Shown piece after piece: positions 59,537 through 64,000 of a stretch of 64,000 bases of DNA (positions within the stretch are counted from its first letter, which is position 1; each line of letters begins with the position of its first letter). Under the pieces are notes generated by a model, which was not told the origin of the DNA, did not search any database, and worked only from the letters and a program-made list of their open reading frames with translations. The translations under genes were made by a program, and so were the position numbers. This stretch comes from Arthrobacter sp. DWC3 (GTDB taxonomy: Bacteria > Actinomycetota > Actinomycetes > Actinomycetales > Micrococcaceae): contig NZ_PJIP01000001.1 in the NCBI RefSeq assembly GCF_002929375.1, forward strand, positions 62,001 to 126,000, written 5' to 3'.

Positions 59537-60334
59537 TCAGAGGGTGCGCCAGTCGCCGCTCGTGAGGTGCGAGCCGGCCTGCGGGCCCATGAGCAGCATG
59601 CCGCCGTCGACAACGAACGACGCGCCGTTGACGTAGCTGGAGGCGCCGGACGCGAGGAAGGCGACGACGTCGGCGATCTCCTCCGGCGCTCCCGGCCGGC
59701 CCACGGGGATGCCGGGGCGGTCCATGGTGCGGGGGTCCTGGTCCGCGGAGGCGTTCATGGGGGTGTTGATCTCCCCGGGCAGGACGGCGTTCGCGGTGAT
59801 GCCGCGGTCGCCCAGCTCGAGCGCGATGGTGCGGATCAGGCCGCCGAGGCCGTGCTTGGAGGCGTCGTAGGCCGCCGAGCCCACGCGCGGCTGCTCCTGG
59901 TGGACGCTGGTGACGGCGATGATGCGGCCGCCCTTGCCGCCGTCGATCATGTGCCGCGCTGCGCGCTGGATGCAGACGAACGCACCGTCGAGGTTGGCGC
60001 CCATGGTGCCGCGCCAGGTCTCCCAGTCGGTCTCCATGAACATGGTGCCGCCGTTGACGCCCGCGTTGTTGATGAAGACGTCGAGGCCTCCGAGCTCCTC
60101 GGCGAGCTGGTCGACGACGTCGCCGCACGCCGGGGCGTCCGTGGTGTCGAGCTGCGCGACGGCGGACCGGACGCCCTTCTCCCGGACGAGGCGCGCTGTC
60201 TCCTCCGCGCCCTCCTCGTCGGAGTGCCAGGTGACGCCGACGTCGCAGCCGGCGGCTGCGAGGGCGATGGCGGTGGCCCGGCCGATGCCGGAATCGGAAC
60301 CTGTGACGATTGCTCTGGTGGGTGTGAAGTCCAT
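59537..60334 (-). CDS. Short-chain dehydrogenase/reductase (SDR family)
   Basis: A 265-residue classical SDR with cofactor motif VTGSDSGIG, INNAGVNGG, and catalytic Tyr-Lys in YDASKHG. The serine step reads AVTSVHQEQP. It resembles glucose/ribitol-type dehydrogenases; the substrate is unknown. It is unrelated in detail to the SDR at 55 kb. The ATG at 60334 follows AAGGATGGGG. Confidence 0.88.
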   Translation of the reverse strand: MDFTPTRAIVTGSDSGIGRATAIALAAAGCDVGVTWHSDEEGAEETARLVREKGVRSAVAQLDTTDAPACGDVVDQLAEELGGLDVFINNAGVNGGTMFMETDWETWRGTMGANLDGAFVCIQRAARHMIDGGKGGRIIAVTSVHQEQPRVGSAAYDASKHGLGGLIRTIALELGDRGITANAVLPGEINTPMNASADQDPRTMDRPGIPVGRPGAPEEIADVVAFLASGASSYVNGASFVVDGGMLLMGPQAGSHLTSGDWRTL

Positions 60335-60386
60335 GCCCCCATCCTTCGGGTCCGCCGCGCACCGCCGCAAGGGGGGCATGGAACGC

Positions 60387-60417
60387 AGCACCCCCGGGCG
60401 GGGAGCCCGGGGGTGCT
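60387..60417 (-). terminator. Terminator after hsp20
   Basis: A perfect 13-bp GC-rich stem (60387-60399 with 60405-60417) with a five-base loop lies 22 bp after the hsp20 stop. Confidence 0.75.
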
Positions 60418-60438
60418 GGTAGGGGGTGGCGGCGGAGG

Positions 60439-60909
60439 TCAGGACCCGACGGCGCCCTGGCTGCCGGAATCCGAGCCCTTGACGGCGCTGGACCGGATCG
60501 GCGTCGACGCCTCACCGCTCATGATCTCGATCTTGCGGGGCTTGGCGCGCTCGCTGACCGGGATGGCGACGCTCAGGACGCCGTTCTCGTAGCGGGCGGA
60601 GATGCCCTCGGTGTCGACGCCCTGGCCCAGGCTGAGCTGGCGCAGGAACGAGCCGCTCTCGCGCTCGCGGGTCAGCCACTTCACGCCCTCGGCGCTGCGG
60701 AGCGTGCGCTCCGCGCGGATGGTCAGGAGCTGGCCGTCGACGTCGATGTCGACCGACCCGGGGTCGATGCCCGGGAGATCCGCCGAGAGGATGTAGTGGT
60801 CCTTCTCGCGGTAGAGGTCCATCGGCATGAGGCGGAGGCCGGGACGGCTCTCGAGGAGGGCGCCGGCAACGCGGTCCAGCTCGCGGAACGGATCGAACTT
60901 CATGGCCAC
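60439..60909 (-). CDS. Small heat-shock protein (Hsp20/alpha-crystallin)
   Basis: A 156-residue holdase chaperone. The alpha-crystallin domain (about 30-125) runs from MDLYREKDHYILSADLPGI to the GVLSVAIPV motif, and PRKIEI follows. The GTG start has AAGGAG nine bases upstream; an ATG lies two codons later. The upstream region carries both a HAIR-like repeat and a perfect CIRCE element, so expression should respond to HspR and HrcA. Confidence 0.93.
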   Translation of the reverse strand: MAMKFDPFRELDRVAGALLESRPGLRLMPMDLYREKDHYILSADLPGIDPGSVDIDVDGQLLTIRAERTLRSAEGVKWLTRERESGSFLRQLSLGQGVDTEGISARYENGVLSVAIPVSERAKPRKIEIMSGEASTPIRSSAVKGSDSGSQGAVGS

Positions 60910-60955
60910 TGGGAACAACTCCTTCGCGTATGCCACCGGTAGGTGGGTTCCTTGG

Positions 60956-60976
60956 GTTGAGCGTCCTTCGCTCAAC
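60956..60976. promoter_or_regulatory. HAIR-like HspR operator upstream of hsp20
   Basis: GTTGAGCG and CGCTCAAC (perfect 8-bp arms, five-base loop) give TTGAG-N9-CTCAA, the core and spacing of HAIR (CTTGAGT-N7-ACTCAAG). The outermost bases differ from consensus. Confidence 0.7.
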
Positions 60977-60987
60977 TGCGAAAAATG

Positions 60988-61014
60988 TTAGCACTCGACC
61001 CCTGCGAGTGCTAA
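60988..61014. promoter_or_regulatory. CIRCE element (HrcA operator) upstream of hsp20
   Basis: TTAGCACTC-N9-GAGTGCTAA is a perfect match to CIRCE. On the minus strand, TTAGCA and TAACAT at its two ends are 18 bp apart and could be the -35 and -10 of the hsp20 promoter. Confidence 0.93.
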
Positions 61015-61057
61015 CCCCCCTCCTGTTCGCCCAGAACGAACACCCGTCCCGCCAACG

Positions 61058-61095
61058 CAGAAGGCCCGCACCGACGACTCGGTGCGGGCCTTCTG
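61058..61095 (-). terminator. Terminator after tRNA-Val
   Basis: A perfect 16-bp stem (61058-61073 with 61080-61095) with a six-base loop begins 23 bp beyond the tRNA 3' end. Confidence 0.75.
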
Positions 61096-61118
61096 TCGCT
61101 GTCTCCAGCTGATCCTCG

Positions 61119-61192
61119 TGCCTGCGCGGGGCCTCGATCCCCGGGCCTTCCGCGTGTGAAGCGGATGCTCTACCAGACTGAGCTACACAGGC
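61119..61192 (-). tRNA. tRNA-Val (CAC)
   Basis: A 74-nt cloverleaf: acceptor GCCTGTG/CGCAGGC (one G-T pair), anticodon stem TCCGC/GCGGA with loop TTCACAC (anticodon CAC), five-base variable loop, and T-stem CGGGG/CCCCG. The T-loop is ATCGAGG, with A where T54 is nearly universal. CCA is not encoded. Confidence 0.93.
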
Positions 61193-61373
61193 AATTGGTT
61201 CTCCAACAGCTTAGGCCATCCGGGCGCCGCACCAAATTCCCCTGCGGCGCCCACCTGCGAACCCCGGCACGGCGCGGACCGCGCTGGTCAACCGCGCGCT
61301 GCCTCAGTAGCCTGAAGGAAAGCCCGCTGATCATCCGCTCACGCCGGAACGGCGACGACGAAGGGACCGCACG

Positions 61374-61625
61374 ATGGATAACCAGGACCTCCTCCAGCGC
61401 ATCCAGGCACTCGTGCAGGAGGAGCACGAGCTCCGCGAGCAGCCGCAGGACGCCGGTGCCGCCGAGGCGCACCAGGACCACGCCGCACGCCTGAAGAAGG
61501 TGGAGGAGGACCTCGACCAGTGCTGGGACCTGCTCCGTCAGCGCCGGGCGAAGGCCGATGCCGGTGAAGACCCGGCCGACGCCGGTGCCCGTCCCATCAG
61601 CCAGGTGGAGGGGTACCGCCAGTAG
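61374..61625 (+). CDS. DUF2630 family protein
   Basis: An 83-residue, highly charged, probably helical protein starting MDNQDLLQRIQALVQEEHEL, with CWDLLRQRRA near the end. It matches the small actinobacterial DUF2630 family, of unknown function. GAAGGGACC precedes the ATG. It is convergent with the membrane protein gene that follows. Confidence 0.8.
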   Translation: MDNQDLLQRIQALVQEEHELREQPQDAGAAEAHQDHAARLKKVEEDLDQCWDLLRQRRAKADAGEDPADAGARPISQVEGYRQ

Positions 61626-61633
61626 CCGCCGGG

Positions 61634-61909
61634 CTACCGGCCTGTCCCGCTGTCCGGCTGTCCGGCTTTCCGAAGGAGCCAGGACAGGGTCAGCGCACCG
61701 GAACTGCGCCGGAAACCGCTCTGGCCGGAGATCACCTCGAGCGCGGCCCAGACGGCCAGGCAGAGGGAACTGGCGAGGCGGAGGCGCTCCCGGTTCCGCT
61801 CCTCGAGGGCCATGAAGGACGCAGCGCCCAGCAGGGCCCACCCGAGGATCGGCGCGTTCGGTGTCTGCACCACGGTCTGGCGGCCGAGGCTGTCGGTGAA
61901 GAATCCCAT
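61634..61909 (-). CDS. Small membrane protein downstream of ku
   Basis: Ninety-one residues starting MGFFTDSLGRQTVVQTPNAP with two hydrophobic segments (about 20-37 and 46-64) and a basic C terminus. GAAGGGCG precedes the ATG, which shares one base with the ku stop (TGATG), so coupled translation with Ku is likely. I recognise no family with certainty. The frame runs on upstream inside ku in another register, but only this part has coding character. Confidence 0.65.
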   Translation of the reverse strand: MGFFTDSLGRQTVVQTPNAPILGWALLGAASFMALEERNRERLRLASSLCLAVWAALEVISGQSGFRRSSGALTLSWLLRKAGQPDSGTGR

Positions 61910-62748
61910 CACGCGCCCTTCTTCTTGGTGGTGCCCGCGGCCTTGGTGCCGCCGGCCTTCTTCTCGCGGTTCTTCTCGACGCTGCGGCGCAGGGCCTCCA
62001 TGAGATCGAGCACGTTGTCGTCGCCGTCGTCGTCCTTGGCGGCACCGAAGGTCTCCTCGGTGTCGATCGTGTCGCCCTTCTCGATCTTGGCGTCGATCAG
62101 GGTGCGCAGCTGGACCTGGTAGTCGTCCGTGAAGTTCTCCGGGTCGAAGTCGGTGGAGAAGGAGTCGACGAGCGCCGCGGACATCTGCTTCTCCTTCGCG
62201 GAGATGCGCACCTTCTCCTCGAGGGCCGGGAAGGACGCCTCGCGCACCTCGTCGTCCCACAGCAGCGTCTGGAGCATGAGCACGTCCCCGCGGACGCGCA
62301 GCGCCGCCAGCCGGCTCTTCTGCCGGAGGGAGAACTGCGCGATCGCGGTGCGGTCCGTCTCCTGGAGCGTGCGCCGCAGCAGCACGTACGCCTTCGTCGA
62401 GGTGCTGTCGGGCTCCAGGTAGTACGCGCGGTCGAACATGACCGGGTCGATCTGGTCGCTCGGCACGAACTCGACCACCTCGATCTCCCGGCTCCTCTCG
62501 ACCGGCAGGGACGAGAGATCCTCGTCGGTCAGCACCACCGTGTGCTCGCCGTCGTCGTACGCCTTGTCGATGTGCTTGAAGTCGACCAACTCGCCGCAGA
62601 TCTCGCACCGGCGCTGGTAGCGGATGCGGCCGCCGTCCTCGTCGTGCACCTGGTGGAGGGGGATGTCGTGGTCCTCGGTGGCGCTGTAGACCTTGACGGG
62701 CACGTTGACCAGCCCGAACGCGACCGCTCCCTTCCAGATGGCTCTCAT
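61909..62748 (-). CDS. ku: Non-homologous end-joining protein Ku
   Basis: A 279-residue bacterial Ku that binds double-strand ends and recruits LigD. The start MRAIWKGAVAFGLVNVPVKV is the family hallmark, and CEICGE lies in the beta-barrel domain. A lysine-rich C-terminal tail (KKAGGTKAAGTTKKKGA) is the extension that assists DNA bridging. ligD lies about 650 bp away, divergently, with an SRPBCC gene between. Confidence 0.96.
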   Translation of the reverse strand: MRAIWKGAVAFGLVNVPVKVYSATEDHDIPLHQVHDEDGGRIRYQRRCEICGELVDFKHIDKAYDDGEHTVVLTDEDLSSLPVERSREIEVVEFVPSDQIDPVMFDRAYYLEPDSTSTKAYVLLRRTLQETDRTAIAQFSLRQKSRLAALRVRGDVLMLQTLLWDDEVREASFPALEEKVRISAKEKQMSAALVDSFSTDFDPENFTDDYQVQLRTLIDAKIEKGDTIDTEETFGAAKDDDGDDNVLDLMEALRRSVEKNREKKAGGTKAAGTTKKKGA

Positions 62749-62804
62749 GGGTCAAGTCAACACCAAGCAGGCTTAGTGGGCCAGAGGGCGCCGTCCGCCC
62801 GCCC

Positions 62805-62816
62805 TAGACTTGGGAG
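62805..62816 (+). promoter_or_regulatory. Predicted -10 of a leaderless SRPBCC transcript
   Basis: TAGACT (62805-62810) lies six bases before the GTG at 62817. GGGAGG directly upstream could still act as a ribosome site but is too close. Confidence 0.45.
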
Positions 62817-63323
62817 GTGACCTCCGAGACCGTAGAGCCCATCGTCAGCAAGACCACCAGCGACGACGGCGCCACCGTGCTGCGCCTGGAATTCCAGTTC
62901 GCGTTCCCGCCGACCGTGCTGTGGAAGCACCTGACGGAGGCCGAGAAGCTGAAGTACTGGTTCCCCTGCGAGATGGAGTTCGAGCCGCGCGCCGAGGAGG
63001 AGATCCTGTTCCGGTACGCCGACCAGAAGCCCCTGCGCGGCACGGTGCTGGAGGCCGCGCGGCCCACCGTGCTCGCCTACACCTGGGAGCGGGACAGCCT
63101 CCGCTGGGAACTCGCGCGGACGGGCGACAACGGCACGCAGCTCGTGCTCCTCCTGACCCCCGGCAGCCCGCGGCACTCGGCCACGATGGCCGCCGGCTGG
63201 CACCTCACCATCGCCGGACTCGACGACTTCCTGAACAAGCGCAGCCTCGGGCAGGACCCGGCGCTGTGGGACGCCTACGTGGCCCGGTACCGCGAGCAGT
63301 TCGAGGACGCCGACCAGGGCTAG
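62817..63323 (+). CDS. SRPBCC/AHSA1-type protein
   Basis: A 168-residue protein with the AHSA1-like pattern LEFQFAFPPTVLWKHLTEAE, KYWFPCEMEF and a C-terminal helix GWHLTIAGLDDFLNK. The ligand is unknown; the family resembles Hsp90 co-chaperone Aha1 and lipid-binding START folds. It lies between ku and ligD, which may be coincidental or indicate a shared stress regulon. The start codon is GTG at leaderless spacing. Confidence 0.82.
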   Translation: MTSETVEPIVSKTTSDDGATVLRLEFQFAFPPTVLWKHLTEAEKLKYWFPCEMEFEPRAEEEILFRYADQKPLRGTVLEAARPTVLAYTWERDSLRWELARTGDNGTQLVLLLTPGSPRHSATMAAGWHLTIAGLDDFLNKRSLGQDPALWDAYVARYREQFEDADQG

Positions 63324-63397
63324 GGCCCGGCAGGCGCTCCACGGTGCCCGGCCGATTGGTACTGGACCGCCCCCGGCATCCGGTCGAGACTGGGGGC

Positions 63398-64000
63398 ATG
63401 GCTCCTCCGCGCACGGCCCGGCAGCAGACCGTCACCGTGGACGGACGCACACTGCGTCTCTCCAACCTCGACAAGGTGCTCTACCCGGCCACGGGTACCA
63501 CCAAGGCGGACGTGCTCGCCTACTACGCCGCCGTCGCACCGCACCTCATCCGGCACGCGCAGCGCCGGCCGGTCACCCGGAAGCGCTGGGTCCACGGCGT
63601 CGGGACCCCCGAGGAGCCGGGCGAGGTGTTCTTCCAGAAGAACATCGACGACAACGCTCCCGCGTGGGTGCCGCGCCGCGCGATCCAGCACAAGGACCAC
63701 ACGAACGTCTACCCCATCGTGGAGGACCTCGCCACGCTCACCTGGCTGGGGCAGATCGCCGCACTCGAGGTCCACGTGCCGCAGTGGCGCTTCACCGCGG
63801 AGGGCGGCCGGGGGAACCCGGACCGCCTGGTCCTGGACCTCGACCCCGGCACCGGCGCGGCACTGGCCGAATGCGCGGCCGTGGCGCTGCTCGCACGGCC
63901 GATCCTGCAGGGCATGGGGCTCGAACCGTTCCCCGTGACGAGCGGCTCCAAGGGAATCCACCTGTACTGCGCCCTGGACGGCCGGCAGACCTCCGACCAG
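63398..64000 (+). CDS. ligD: LigD polymerase domain (3' end cut by the window)
   Basis: The first 201 residues are visible. They show the archaeo-eukaryotic primase-like polymerase domain: LSNLDKVLYP, the phosphate-binding FFQKNIDDNAPAW, and the metal-binding aspartates in LVLDLDPGTG, then VTSGSKGIHLYC. In NHEJ it fills gaps and adds ribonucleotides before ligation. Whether nuclease and ligase domains follow is beyond the window. GAGACT lies six bases before the ATG, compatible with a leaderless mRNA. Confidence 0.92.
   Translation, partial: MAPPRTARQQTVTVDGRTLRLSNLDKVLYPATGTTKADVLAYYAAVAPHLIRHAQRRPVTRKRWVHGVGTPEEPGEVFFQKNIDDNAPAWVPRRAIQHKDHTNVYPIVEDLATLTWLGQIAALEVHVPQWRFTAEGGRGNPDRLVLDLDPGTGAALAECAAVALLARPILQGMGLEPFPVTSGSKGIHLYCALDGRQTSDQ

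Overview
The window is about 64 kb of high-GC actinobacterial chromosome centred on the replication origin. Gene content and order fit a member of the Micrococcales close to Arthrobacter (Micrococcaceae): cca, Nudix, murJ, trxB, trxA, parB, parA, rsmG, jag, yidC, yidD, rnpA and rpmH lie on one side of dnaA, and dnaN, gnd, recF, dciA, gyrB and gyrA on the other. GTG starts, stop/start overlaps and tRNAs without an encoded CCA support this. The genus is inferred from gene order, not from a marker-gene comparison. No rRNA, CRISPR array, insertion sequence or prophage was seen.

Left origin arm (1-17.7 kb): a histidine phosphatase cut by the window edge and cca read leftward. A leaderless Nudix gene, murJ, a membrane pseudokinase and trxB-trxA read rightward. 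A gene-free stretch of about 1.8 kb follows (7.65-9.44 kb). It carries seven parS sites, with another canonical site inside parB and a degenerate one inside parA. ParAB, RsmG, Jag, YidC, YidD, RnpA and L34 form an overlapping leftward series that ends at the origin. DnaA boxes lie upstream of dnaA, and the main oriC lies between dnaA and dnaN.

Right origin arm (17.7-45.9 kb): replication genes, a DUF3566 membrane protein, tRNA-Ile, a 38-residue DLW-39 protein and tRNA-Ala. Then come a DMT transporter, an unknown membrane-anchored protein, a cyclophilin, a rhomboid protease and an acyltransferase. A compact group of consensus DnaA boxes lies at 31.4-31.5 kb, about 14 kb from oriC. CrgA, a class E sortase, a small membrane protein and a PabA/TrpG amidotransferase follow. 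The envelope and division operon fhaA-fhaB-pstP-ftsW-pbpA-pknA-pknB is a tightly coupled leftward series, with tRNA-Leu beyond it.

Stress and repair region (45.9-64 kb): an SOS mutasome operon imuA-imuB-dnaE2 sits behind one LexA box. A divergent DUF5997/orphan LysR-effector pair, an FAD dehydrogenase, two short-chain dehydrogenases, gluconokinase, Dps, two SRPBCC proteins and an orphan PstS follow. An Hsp20 gene has both a HAIR-like and a perfect CIRCE operator. tRNA-Val, a DUF2630 protein and the NHEJ pair ku and ligD (cut by the window edge) complete it. Several genes start exactly six bases after a -10-like hexamer and are predicted to be leaderless.
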